From IMG/VR virus record IMGVR_UViG_3300031785_001701, positions 1-25,042 of that record: a stretch of DNA of 25,042 nucleotides, one strand, 5' to 3'. Below the pieces are notes generated by a model. The model did not search any database. It worked only from the letters and a program-made list of their open reading frames with translations, and was not told where the DNA came from. Both the position numbers and the translations under genes were made by a program. Within the stretch, counting starts at the first letter, position 1. Every line of letters starts with the position of its first letter. This DNA comes from a virus. Positions 1 through 7,040 of the stretch are shown here, in pieces.

Positions 1-120
1 AAGCCTATAATTACAAACGTACAAATTCCTCACAATGTAAAGAATAATGATTCTTACAGATTAACTTTCTTTGTTAATTTTACTAAAGAACATGAAAATG
101 CATATAAGTCCCTTATCTAA
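1..120 (+). CDS. C-terminal end of an unknown plus-strand gene (partial)
   Basis: Reading frame 1 is open from the first base to a TAA at 118-120 and gives 39 residues. The residue choice looks coding: it begins KPIITNVQIPHN and ends KEHENAYKSLI, with mixed polar and hydrophobic residues. It overlaps the start of the FG-GAP gene by 29 bases, the tight packing seen throughout this window. The 5' part lies outside the window, so no function can be given. It shows that the plus-strand transcription unit starts before the window and that the FG-GAP gene is at least its second gene. An alternative is that the frame is open by chance, because 39 codons is short. Confidence 0.45.
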   Translation, partial: KPIITNVQIPHNVKNNDSYRLTFFVNFTKEHENAYKSLI

Positions 121-1132
121 AATTTATCCGCAACAAAGTCCTGTATCATTCTTTGGATGTTGTATTAGAAATTATAATGATGTTTTAGCGATAGGAGCAA
201 GATGCGGCAGTCCTTATGATCCTGTAGGACCAGGATATGTAGACATTTACATAGATGACAAATACACACAAACACTTAAAGGTAATGTTTTAGGTGAAAG
301 ATTTGGAGTAAGTATTGCATTAAACGAACAATACCTATGTGTTGGTGCTTATAGAGAAAACACTGGTGCAGAATCAGGAGGTAGCGTATATGTATATAAA
401 CGTAATGGCAACAAATATGGGCTTTTAAACCTATTATACGCACCCGACAAGCGTCATAAAGACTATTTTGCTTATAATATAGCTATCGAAGGAAAAACCC
501 TTGTAACAGGCGCTTATGCAAAGAATATTATAGGAGGAGAAGACGGAAAAGCATATGTTTTTGACTTAGATCATAATAAATGTGTTTCTGAAATTTCTAA
601 TATACACCCTATAATTAATGAAAATTTTGGTAGGGCAGTTTGTATATATGATAATAAAATTTATATAGGAAGCCATAAAAGAAACAAAAAAGGTTCTATA
701 TATGAATACGACTCAAACGGAAACTTGTTAAGTATTTTTGAACATCCAAATACAAAAGGATTTGGAAACAGCATTTACGTAGATGCTGATTATGTAATTA
801 CAGGTGCTTACGAATCACAAGACAATGGCAGTGTATGTATATACGATAAAAAACTTAATAAATGGAAAAATATTACAATAGACGGTAATGGATCTTTTTT
901 TGGTGGAAGTATTTCTGTAAGTAAAAATATTATTGCAATAGGTTCTTATCGCTACGGACAAAAAGAAAGAGGAGCAGTATTTTTATATAATATTACTGAA
1001 AACAAAATAATAGATAAAATTATTCCAGAAATAGGCACAGCCTGGTTTGGCTATAGTGTGCATTTAAATAAAAATAAATTATTTGTTGGATCTGTAAAAG
1101 AAAATTTAGTATATACGTATACTTTAAACTAA
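92..1132 (+). CDS. FG-GAP repeat protein, predicted seven-bladed beta-propeller
   Basis: The 346-residue protein is built of seven repeats, each starting with F-[GA]-x-x-[IV] and followed after about 12-14 residues by [IV]-[GT]-[AS]. They begin near residues 21, 71, 126, 179, 224, 270 and 319, a spacing of about 45-55. Examples are FGVSIALNEQYLCVGAY and FGGSISVSKNIIAIGSY. This is the FG-GAP pattern of integrin-alpha-like propellers, and seven copies fit one closed seven-bladed ring. No signal peptide, membrane segment or enzyme motif is visible. An ATG at 98 is equally possible, since AAAGAA at 85-90 is better spaced for it; a TTG at 71 is less likely. It is the only complete plus-strand gene here and converges on the tail-fibre gene, overlapping its 3' end by 9 bases. 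By position and fold I infer a virion surface or host-recognition role, which is unproven. Confidence 0.8.
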   Translation: MKMHISPLSKIYPQQSPVSFFGCCIRNYNDVLAIGARCGSPYDPVGPGYVDIYIDDKYTQTLKGNVLGERFGVSIALNEQYLCVGAYRENTGAESGGSVYVYKRNGNKYGLLNLLYAPDKRHKDYFAYNIAIEGKTLVTGAYAKNIIGGEDGKAYVFDLDHNKCVSEISNIHPIINENFGRAVCIYDNKIYIGSHKRNKKGSIYEYDSNGNLLSIFEHPNTKGFGNSIYVDADYVITGAYESQDNGSVCIYDKKLNKWKNITIDGNGSFFGGSISVSKNIIAIGSYRYGQKERGAVFLYNITENKIIDKIIPEIGTAWFGYSVHLNKNKLFVGSVKENLVYTYTLN

Positions 1133-2251
1133 GTTCACCCAAGCACCGTTTTCGTAACCTTGAAATTTATTTGTTGTAGTATTATAAACCATCATACCAT
1201 TAGCGGCAGTCAATGCATTTATTGCAGTTTGATCCAATCTACCTAAAAGAATTTCACCACTGATATCTACCTTGGCTGCAGGTGTCTGTGTGCCTATGCC
1301 AAATTTTCCTGTATTTTCAAAAATAAAACTTTTTTCTGTTTCAAATGTTGCAAAATCTTCAAGTAAGAAAATTTTGAATCCTTTGTTTCCGCCCTGCATG
1401 TATACATTGTAGGCGTCACCACTTGCATCATTTGCATAAAATTTAATTTGTCCGTATGCATTGGATGCACCTGATCTTAAATCGCCTGTACCGTTGCCTC
1501 TCTTAAAATCAAGCGTACCATATGTCTGTTCACCTTTTAAGCACACTTCGGGTTTATCAGTAGTAGTCGTAAACGCTTCAATCAAAGGAGATTTAATATC
1601 ACCTACAATTTTTCCATTTATTCCATCCACTAATAATGTAGAATCATCTGCAAAAACAGATCCTGACATTTCTCCAGTAAGTGTACCTGTTACATTACCT
1701 GTTACGTTCCCTGTTAAATCACCTGTAAATCTTTTGTTTTGTGCATCAACCATTGCAGTAGAGTCATCTGCAAATACACTACCTGTAATGTCACCGGTTA
1801 AAGTTCCGTTCACAGAACCATTTAAAGTACCATTTACAGTACCAGTTAATGTGCCTGCTATTGAAGTTGCAGTTACAGAACTTGTATCAACTACACCTGT
1901 AATTTTGCTATTCACTGCATCAACTAATATTGATGAATCATCGCCTACAATAGAACCTTTGTAATCACCTACAAAATTAGTCGCAGTAATAGTACCACTT
2001 GCAGTGATAGTTCCAGTAATGTCTATATTTCCAACACCTTGAATATTTTGTGAATTAGTATCAAGAGTTCCGCCAAGTTGCGGAGTTACATCTTCGAGAA
2101 CATTATTGATACCACTTACAATATTTCCTCCTACACTAGAGCCATCTCCAGCATAAATCTTCTTAGTATCAGTAGTATAAATTAATTCGCCTTCTGCAGG
2201 CGTGATAGTTCCTCTTTGTGCATCCGTTCCGCGTCTAAGTCTTAAGGCCAT
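1124..2251 (-). CDS. Tail fibre / receptor-tip protein with repeat-rich shaft
   Basis: This 375-residue protein starts with MALRLRRGTDAQRGTITPAE followed by GELIYTTDTKKIYAGDG. That is the N-terminal pattern common on phage tail-fibre and major-tropism-determinant-like proteins. Residues 76-220 are a low-complexity shaft of G-[TNSD]-[LVI]-[TN] tetrapeptides, punctuated by three copies of a DDS-[ST]-x(2)-VD-x(2)-N motif near residues 104, 162 and 202. The C-terminal part (about 300-375) contains FGIGTQTPAAKVDISGE and ends GYENGAWVNLV, a pattern frequent near fibre C-termini. The start has AGGAG ten bases upstream, and a T4-style late promoter lies 31 bases before the ATG. Its role is host binding at the virion tip. 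I cannot say whether it needs a chaperone. The 3' end overlaps the opposing FG-GAP gene by 9 bases. Confidence 0.85.
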   Translation of the reverse strand: MALRLRRGTDAQRGTITPAEGELIYTTDTKKIYAGDGSSVGGNIVSGINNVLEDVTPQLGGTLDTNSQNIQGVGNIDITGTITASGTITATNFVGDYKGSIVGDDSSILVDAVNSKITGVVDTSSVTATSIAGTLTGTVNGTLNGSVNGTLTGDITGSVFADDSTAMVDAQNKRFTGDLTGNVTGNVTGTLTGEMSGSVFADDSTLLVDGINGKIVGDIKSPLIEAFTTTTDKPEVCLKGEQTYGTLDFKRGNGTGDLRSGASNAYGQIKFYANDASGDAYNVYMQGGNKGFKIFLLEDFATFETEKSFIFENTGKFGIGTQTPAAKVDISGEILLGRLDQTAINALTAANGMMVYNTTTNKFQGYENGAWVNLV

Positions 2252-2281
2252 GTGTTTTAACTCCTAGTGAATTACTATATG

Positions 2282-2289
2282 TATTTATA
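2282..2289 (-). promoter_or_regulatory. T4-type late promoter TATAAATA for the tail-fibre gene
   Basis: The minus strand reads TATAAATA, an exact match to the T4 late promoter -10 consensus recognised by the gp55 sigma factor. It sits in the gap between the 105-aa gene and the tail-fibre gene, 31 bases upstream of the ATG, with no sigma70 -35 box nearby. This placement before a virion gene is what late transcription predicts. Confidence 0.75.
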
Positions 2290-2306
2290 CTCTTAAGCAT
2301 ATAAAC

Positions 2307-2624
2307 TCACCTGCGTTTTTTCAAAAAACTAGCAGTCCGGGCTTGAATATCTTTTTTTATCTTGTGTGTATCAAGCCTAAAATCAATGTTTTGTATTGAT
2401 TTTTCATATTGAGCGAATAAATCTTTTAGAGATTTTTCAACTGCTTCAGGACTGTCTTTTAGCTTACTACGTTGTACGTCTATATCCCACATTTTTCCAT
2501 CGGAAAATTGTACTCTTACAGAATGAAGATACTTTATGGGTACCACATTTAGCTCTACGTCTTTGAAAACTTCGGGCCAATGTTCGACTACATCATTAGG
2601 AAGCTTCTGTTTCTTTTTAGGCAC
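2307..2624 (-). CDS. Conserved-looking T4-like marine phage protein, 105 aa
   Basis: No known domain. It starts at a GTG (2624), because the frame has no ATG before residue 51. The 5' end overlaps the preceding gene by 8 bases. The N-terminus is basic (MPKKKQKLPN), the middle has WPEVFKDVELNVVPIKYLHS and a FSDGKMWDIDV strand, and the C-terminus is helical and basic, ending FLKKRR. The pattern resembles small proteins encoded beside structural genes in T4-like cyanophages, which is my recollection and not a search. It is the last gene before the tail-fibre late promoter and is probably co-transcribed with the two genes upstream. Confidence 0.7.
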   Translation of the reverse strand: MPKKKQKLPNDVVEHWPEVFKDVELNVVPIKYLHSVRVQFSDGKMWDIDVQRSKLKDSPEAVEKSLKDLFAQYEKSIQNIDFRLDTHKIKKDIQARTASFLKKRR

Positions 2625-3216
2625 TTTGAGTAGCAGTCTTCTTTTTCTTAGTAGGTGCTAACTCTTCTGCTTGTTCTCTTAGTCTTTTTGCTTCTTTGAA
2701 CATTCTGTCCGCTTGTGATCTATAACTAGCGGCAAGGTCGTCATCAGATAAAACATCTGTGTTTGCATTTACTGTAGATGTCTCTGCTTCTACAGGATCT
2801 GTAGTAACAGGTTCGGCTGTATCACCTTGCGGATTTGTTAAAGCTAAATCAGCAATACTAACACCTTTTTGGTCAGCAATGACTTTGTTTAATTCATCTA
2901 AACCTATAACAGTATTACTATCAGGAGTCATTTCAACTTCTGTTTGTAAGAACTTTGCCATTTTTCCTGTGGTGTGGAATCTTGCTAACATATTGCTACC
3001 GTCACTCAACCTAGCTCTTGCCATTACTTCAGCAAATTCAAAAGCAGTTTGACCTGCATTAGATTCTACCAAGGTCATAAGTGTATCATGATCTGCGGCA
3101 TCTAAGTTTTCAGTAGTCACACATACACAATGATTTGTGTCTCCAGGTACTACTCTATATGCTACAATGAGCTTTCTTTTGTTTTTTTTAAGTCTTCCGA
3201 CATGTTTAAGAGCCAT
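2617..3216 (-). CDS. Probable virion-associated protein, 199 aa
   Basis: The start MALKHVGRLKKNKRK is chosen at 3216, because AGGAGAAAATAAAG places a good ribosome site 9 bases before it. A longer frame reaching 3258 would lie deeper inside the upstream gene. The N-terminal two thirds (about 1-125) looks folded and holds LVESNAGQTAFEFAEVMARA and TPDSNTVIGLDELNKVIAD. Residues about 130-165 are a Pro/Thr/Glu-rich linker, and the C-terminal 35 residues form a charged helix ending in a lysine run. I recall similar proteins in T4-like cyanophages near structural genes, with no proven function. It overlaps the upstream gene by 11 bases and the downstream gene by 8, suggesting coupled translation. 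Confidence 0.7.
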   Translation of the reverse strand: MALKHVGRLKKNKRKLIVAYRVVPGDTNHCVCVTTENLDAADHDTLMTLVESNAGQTAFEFAEVMARARLSDGSNMLARFHTTGKMAKFLQTEVEMTPDSNTVIGLDELNKVIADQKGVSIADLALTNPQGDTAEPVTTDPVEAETSTVNANTDVLSDDDLAASYRSQADRMFKEAKRLREQAEELAPTKKKKTATQSA

Positions 3217-3481
3217 CTTTATTTTCTCCTGTTGCCTTTTGACTTGCGGCAACTGCATTTAAGAATGTCTCTAGTTTACTGTAAGTAGTTCCTACCACAG
3301 TCATTTCGTTGGGCTTAAAGGCACCTCTGCTACTAGCGACATCGATTATTTGTTTGATTGCATTTAAATCAGAAACTGTAAGTTCAACACTTTGCTGATC
3401 AGGCGTAGCCGCTGGTTGCGGTGTTACAGGCTGAGCGGCAGGTGCTTCTTTCGCTTCTGTTTTATCTTTTTCGTCACTCAT
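3206..3481 (-). CDS. Small conserved-looking phage protein, 91 aa
   Basis: The N-terminal 30 residues are disordered and rich in Ala, Pro, Gln and Glu (KEAPAAQPVTPQPAATP). The rest looks like a compact helical domain: VSDLNAIKQIIDVASSRGAF, then KLETFLNAVAASQ. I recall similar short proteins in T4-like marine phages but know no function. The start is well supported by AAGGAG eight bases before the ATG. It is the first gene of the 3481-2307 run. A weak late-promoter-like box (AGTAAATA, 6 of 8 bases, at 3516-3523) lies 35 bases upstream. Confidence 0.7.
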   Translation of the reverse strand: MSDEKDKTEAKEAPAAQPVTPQPAATPDQQSVELTVSDLNAIKQIIDVASSRGAFKPNEMTVVGTTYSKLETFLNAVAASQKATGENKDGS

Positions 3482-3518
3482 AAAAGTTTCTCCTTATATT
3501 GTAATTATGACAAAATAT

Positions 3519-3809
3519 TTACTTGTATTTTAAATATGGACAAGCTAAAGTGAAATAAGATAGTTCTTTTGGTTCTTCAAAGCCTATCTTTAGTGCTTCG
3601 TCCATGCTATTAGAATCAGTTATATGCATTGCTTTACCTACGTAAAACCTACCTTTTAAGTTGTCTGTAATCCACTTAGAAATTGTATTTTCTATGTTAT
3701 ATCTTATAGGTATATTGATATATTCAAAATGAGCAGGCGGGGATTTAGGCTTTCTTACACCAAAAAATTCTAAACTATTAGGGTTTCTAGGCGTTAATTG
3801 CTTCTTCAT
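3519..3809 (-). CDS. Unknown 96-aa protein following the VWA/peptidase gene
   Basis: The start is taken at the ATG at 3809 (MKKQLTPRNPNSLEFFGVRK). A longer open frame upstream to 3920 only shadows the VWA gene and would add a spurious hydrophobic segment. The protein overlaps the VWA gene's last 23 bases. It has a KPKSPPAHF segment, a middle stretch INIPIRYNIENTISKWITDN and an aromatic C-terminus ending LACPYLKYK. No motif identifies it. Its overlap with the VWA/metallopeptidase gene suggests co-expression and possibly a shared job. Confidence 0.6.
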   Translation of the reverse strand: MKKQLTPRNPNSLEFFGVRKPKSPPAHFEYINIPIRYNIENTISKWITDNLKGRFYVGKAMHITDSNSMDEALKIGFEEPKELSYFTLACPYLKYK

Positions 3810-5064
3810 AGTGTGTAGTAACTCCAAAAGGCGCCTCAAAGTTCTTATCATGATATCCATGTATAATGAATACTGTATCACAATAATCAGGATCGCCCCA
3901 GCTATCCCAAGGATAGCCATCTGTAAACATAATAAACTTTTTAGGCTTTATATCATTTTCTTTCATATAAGTCCAGTTACAAACAAAATCTGTGCCACCA
4001 CCACCTTTGAGTTCATAAGATGTTAAATCTTCTGATGTATCTGAAGTGAAGTCTTGTTCGTTGTAAACTTTTGTATCAAAACACCAAACTTTAATATTAA
4101 AGTCTTTGTATTGGTCCATAATACCTTTTACTTCAGATAGCATTTCTTTTGCTTGTGAATTTCCAATTGAACCACTCATATCAAAACCAATTGCAATGTC
4201 AATTGTTTCTTCGTAATTCATGCCAGGAAGAATAGCACCAATGTGCCAACCTTTTCGTGAAGGTCGACTAAATGTATAGTCATTTTTAATTGTGCTTTGA
4301 ATCTGTTGTTGAATAATTTCACGCCAAGACATTTTAGGTTCAGTAAGTTCCTTTATCATTCGATCGATTTCACCCGGAACATTACCAGCACCTGCGGCTT
4401 GAGCGGCCTGCATCATACCGTCTTTTATTTCTTCTTTAATTTTACGTAATTCTTCTTTTGTATATTTAGGTGGTTTTTTAGATCCACCCTTGCTATTACC
4501 ACCCTTAGCATCTCCATCGCTGTCACCTTCTTCCCAGTCAATATGGTCATCTAACAGTTCACCTAAATCGGATAGATCAATTTTCTCACAGTTTTTATAC
4601 AGGTCATCATAAACCTGTTCTGAAGACCAACCTTCATATTTAAAGTCTTGTACTATAGGAATCTGTGTAACTTTTTCACCAATACGTTCCCTTACAAGAA
4701 TATTATTTACAAGATAGTCACATGCATAATTATGTAACTTTGGATTTCTATCTTCTCTACGAGTAAGATGATCAAATGCACAATGTAAAATTTCATGTGC
4801 AATTACAAATTCAATCTGCTTAGGACTAAGTGCATTAAAAAATTGTGTGTTGAAATACAAGTGTCTGCCATCTGTAGCGGCAGTAGGACACCAATCATCA
4901 CAATGTTCAATTTTTAATCTTGTGGCCATATTACCAAAAAATGGATGCCTTAAAAGCAATCCTACCCTAGCAACGACAACTTTGTCGTATACTTCTTTTC
5001 GCATTTCTAGTAATTCGTCTAACGGAAGATCTACGGGTTTAAAACTTTTTGTATCTAGTGCCAT
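3787..5064 (-). CDS. VWA-domain protein with N-terminal metallopeptidase-like domain
   Basis: This 425-residue protein has two parts. Residues about 1-200 are a metallopeptidase-like domain with AHEILHCAFDHL, whose HExxH zinc motif is at residues 90-94. A Ser/Gly/Lys-rich linker lies near 180-200. Residues about 285-415 are a von Willebrand A domain with a complete MIDAS: DMSGS at 295-299, GGTD with Thr 358, and FTDG with Asp 382. This matches the predicted metal-dependent peptidase/VWA family found beside MoxR ATPases in bacteria. The start at 5064 has a near-perfect AAGGAGGC ribosome site; the longer frame to 5109 lacks one. The MoxR gene lies directly upstream. I infer a chaperone or metal-insertase-like pair acting on an unknown protein. 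Confidence 0.85.
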   Translation of the reverse strand: MALDTKSFKPVDLPLDELLEMRKEVYDKVVVARVGLLLRHPFFGNMATRLKIEHCDDWCPTAATDGRHLYFNTQFFNALSPKQIEFVIAHEILHCAFDHLTRREDRNPKLHNYACDYLVNNILVRERIGEKVTQIPIVQDFKYEGWSSEQVYDDLYKNCEKIDLSDLGELLDDHIDWEEGDSDGDAKGGNSKGGSKKPPKYTKEELRKIKEEIKDGMMQAAQAAGAGNVPGEIDRMIKELTEPKMSWREIIQQQIQSTIKNDYTFSRPSRKGWHIGAILPGMNYEETIDIAIGFDMSGSIGNSQAKEMLSEVKGIMDQYKDFNIKVWCFDTKVYNEQDFTSDTSEDLTSYELKGGGGTDFVCNWTYMKENDIKPKKFIMFTDGYPWDSWGDPDYCDTVFIIHGYHDKNFEAPFGVTTHYEEAINA

Positions 5065-5087
5065 TTGTGCCTCCTTATTATGTTTAT

Positions 5088-5116
5088 ATAATACATGATA
5101 TTCTGGCAAAAGTCAA
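5088..5116 (-). promoter_or_regulatory. Sigma70-type promoter for the VWA/peptidase gene
   Basis: On the minus strand, TTGACT (5116-5111), a 17-base spacer and TATTAT (5093-5088) give a near-consensus host-type promoter. It lies 24 bases upstream of the ATG at 5064. This gives the VWA gene an early or middle start separate from the MoxR promoter. Confidence 0.7.
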
Positions 5117-5122
5117 ATAAAA

Positions 5123-5150
5123 TGGACATTTTTTTTGAGAGAAATGTCCA
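5123..5150 (-). terminator. Inverted repeat between MoxR and VWA genes, likely terminator
   Basis: A perfect 9-bp inverted repeat, TGGACATTT and AAATGTCCA, flanks a 10-base loop just after the MoxR stop codon. On the minus-strand transcript it is followed by UUUUAUUUG, a modest U-tract, so a factor-independent terminator is plausible. It also sits 6 bases upstream of the -35 box of the next promoter, so an operator role is an alternative. The stem has few G-C pairs, so any termination may be partial. Confidence 0.5.
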
Positions 5151-5161
5151 AAACTCTTTGA

Positions 5162-6247
5162 TTATGCCTGTTGTGCTTTAGTAATATACTTACCAAAACG
5201 ATCATGAAACTCATCAAAACATTCAACTTCGTCTGGATCAATTGGTAGGGCATATTGAGTGAGGGCTAATTTGACACCCATTACAACCAATTCAGTTTCA
5301 AAGTTATCCATCATAAAACGTAAAAACCTACCAACTTGTGTATCAAAGTCTTTTACATTTTTATCGGATGCTTCTTTAAGTTCATAGCAGAGCGAGACCG
5401 TTAAGGAATACATGGCACTGATTTCTTTGGTCTGTAGCTCTTTAACCTTACCGGATAAGATCTCAGTAGGGTTAGGCATTTGTGCCGCAACCTTACGGTG
5501 GGCACTGAACTTGATTGCAAGGCCTTCGCCTACACAACCTGACACAAGATCAGTTTGTGTTTCTTCATCAAGATCATCTTCAAGCAATTCACTTACAAAA
5601 GACCAACTACGTGGCGTTGCAAAAGAACGGCTTGGAGACTTCGGATCAAAGTCGTATAAGTCTTTTTTGCTAAACTGCAAATAACCAACTACGTCTTTGT
5701 GAATTTTATTGTCAACCGCCCACTGAAACCAATCATCAAAATCAACTGCTAGTTCCAAGTGAACAAATCTATTTGATAAAGGTGCCGGCATTCTATAAAC
5801 AACACCTTTATCTGCTTCTCTGTTACCAGCGGCAACAATATAAACATTGTCTGGCAAAGTATATTGCCCAACACGTCTATTCAAAATAAGCTGATAAGCG
5901 GCGGCTTGTACAGCCGGTGCCGCGGAATTCATTTCGTCCAAAAACAAAATAATATTTTTATATTTCTTCGCCATTTTTGCATCTGGAAGATCTACTGGCG
6001 GTGCCCATTGCATAGTATTGTCATTTGCCGCATAGTATGGAATACCTTTAATATCTGTAGGTTCCCATAGAGATAATCGAATGTCAATAACATGAGCATC
6101 CATATATTCACCAATTTGGTGAACAACATCTGATTTACCAATACCTGGAGGTCCCCAAATAAAGATCGGACGTTTCTTTTTCATGCTATGCATGATTCTA
6201 GTTTTTGCTTTGTTTGGACTTATAGTGCGAATTGCTACGTTTTCCAT
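5162..6247 (-). CDS. MoxR-type AAA+ ATPase
   Basis: This 361-residue AAA+ ATPase has Walker A GPPGIGKS at residues 32-39, Walker B LFLDE ending at residue 105, a sensor-1 Asn in VAAGN (near 142) and an arginine finger in LSNRF (Arg 160). The SLWEPTDIKGIP segment after Walker A matches the MoxR family insertion around the first beta-strands. MoxR ATPases act with VWA-domain proteins as chaperones that activate or insert cofactors into partner complexes, and a VWA protein lies directly downstream. The ATG has a strong AAAGGAGT ribosome site and its own sigma70 promoter. No residue needed for ATP hydrolysis is missing. The phage role is unknown; maturation of a phage or host metalloprotein is possible. 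Confidence 0.9.
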   Translation of the reverse strand: MENVAIRTISPNKAKTRIMHSMKKKRPIFIWGPPGIGKSDVVHQIGEYMDAHVIDIRLSLWEPTDIKGIPYYAANDNTMQWAPPVDLPDAKMAKKYKNIILFLDEMNSAAPAVQAAAYQLILNRRVGQYTLPDNVYIVAAGNREADKGVVYRMPAPLSNRFVHLELAVDFDDWFQWAVDNKIHKDVVGYLQFSKKDLYDFDPKSPSRSFATPRSWSFVSELLEDDLDEETQTDLVSGCVGEGLAIKFSAHRKVAAQMPNPTEILSGKVKELQTKEISAMYSLTVSLCYELKEASDKNVKDFDTQVGRFLRFMMDNFETELVVMGVKLALTQYALPIDPDEVECFDEFHDRFGKYITKAQQA

Positions 6248-6295
6248 TTTGTACTCCTTTGTTTCAGTCAGTGCCTAATTTCTAACTATATATAC

Positions 6296-6323
6296 AGTAT
6301 AGCATCATTAGATACAAAGTCAA
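6296..6323 (-). promoter_or_regulatory. Sigma70-type promoter for the MoxR gene
   Basis: The minus strand has TTGACT (6323-6318), a 16-base spacer and TATACT (6301-6296). It lies about 50 bases before the ATG at 6247, leaving a short leader with the AAAGGAGT ribosome site. The region 6248-6343 holds no gene. Confidence 0.65.
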
Positions 6324-6343
6324 CCTCAATGTTACCAAAATGT

Positions 6344-6724
6344 TTAGGATTGGCGTTTCATAGCCTTTACAAGTCCATATTTACGCAGGTCGCCTGAAAA
6401 AAGATGCAGTTCTAATGACTTCTTTTCGTCCGTAACATATATACTTGTTTTCGATAAGAAATATGGACAGTTAATAAACTTGTCAAGGAATATAATTGTT
6501 TGTGTTGTAAATGGTTTGTCTTTTGGATACGGAACTTCGTAAAATCTTAAGTCTAATTTTTCGATTAAAAAATCAAAACCTGAAGATGTAAGACGCAGAC
6601 CACCTGTGTCTTTTGACCTAGTATTTTGCCACCATAAAGGCATATACTCTTTTAGTGTAGCATCTGTAATAGCAATGTTTGCCTGTTTTAAGAAAATTTT
6701 TGTGTATGTTTCTTTTACACTCAT
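6344..6724 (-). CDS. Unknown 126-aa T4-like phage protein
   Basis: No domain is recognised. The most distinctive segments are KDTGGLRLTSSGFDFLIEKL near residue 38, where a TGGLRLT turn is followed by an amphipathic helix, then IIFLDKFINCPYFLSKTSIY and ELHLFSGDLRKYG near the C-terminus. The pattern resembles a small phage protein I have seen often in T4-like cyanophages, always unnamed. The start ATG overlaps the stop of the 95-aa gene upstream (ATGA), so translation is coupled. It is the last gene before the MoxR promoter. Confidence 0.65.
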   Translation of the reverse strand: MSVKETYTKIFLKQANIAITDATLKEYMPLWWQNTRSKDTGGLRLTSSGFDFLIEKLDLRFYEVPYPKDKPFTTQTIIFLDKFINCPYFLSKTSIYVTDEKKSLELHLFSGDLRKYGLVKAMKRQS

Positions 6725-7008
6725 TCTTCAACTTCTTCACCTGTCGTCAATTTAATAACTGAAAAATCTTGACAATCAAACATGTCATTGAGTTTTTGAG
6801 ATAAATTGTGTGCATGACCAGGATTAGAAAATGAAACTTTTTTATATTTAGGACCAGGGTAATTTGTTAAAGAATTCAAACTTTTTAAGTTAAAAGGTTT
6901 GCTTTTATAAAATACAGCCCATATAGCCTCTGCATCTAAAACTTGTTCTGCTCTATAGGTCTTTTTATCCACATATTCTAATAGTATTTTAGGTTTTGGT
7001 CTACTCAT
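6721..7008 (-). CDS. Unknown 95-aa phage protein
   Basis: The protein has no recognised domain. It begins MSRPKPKILLEYVDKKTYRA and contains a segment rich in Pro and Gly (SLTNYPGPKYKKVSFSNPGHAHNL), with an acidic tail ending TTGEEVEE. The IWAVFYKSKPFNLKSLN stretch may be a strand-helix unit. It follows a 45-base gap that carries a repeat and a late-promoter-like box, so it may begin its own transcript. Its stop overlaps the start of the 126-aa gene. Confidence 0.65.
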   Translation of the reverse strand: MSRPKPKILLEYVDKKTYRAEQVLDAEAIWAVFYKSKPFNLKSLNSLTNYPGPKYKKVSFSNPGHAHNLSQKLNDMFDCQDFSVIKLTTGEEVEE

Positions 7009-7039
7009 GTTATATACGTATCCTTAGTTATATACGTAT
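7009..7039. repeat. Two 13-bp direct repeats containing a palindrome
   Basis: GTTATATACGTAT occurs at 7009-7021 and again at 7027-7039, 18 bases apart start to start. Each copy contains the palindrome TATACGTA, and the second extends to the 10-bp palindrome TATACGTATA (7031-7040). Both lie in the short gap just upstream of the 95-aa gene. A protein-binding site is possible, but TA-rich palindromes also arise easily in AT-rich DNA. Confidence 0.5.
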
Positions 7040-7040
7040 A

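Noticed and set aside
1461-1964. Plus-strand frame inside the tail-fibre gene
   Set aside because: It mirrors the repeat-rich fibre codons and shows a Pro/Val/Ser-rich composition without a ribosome site.
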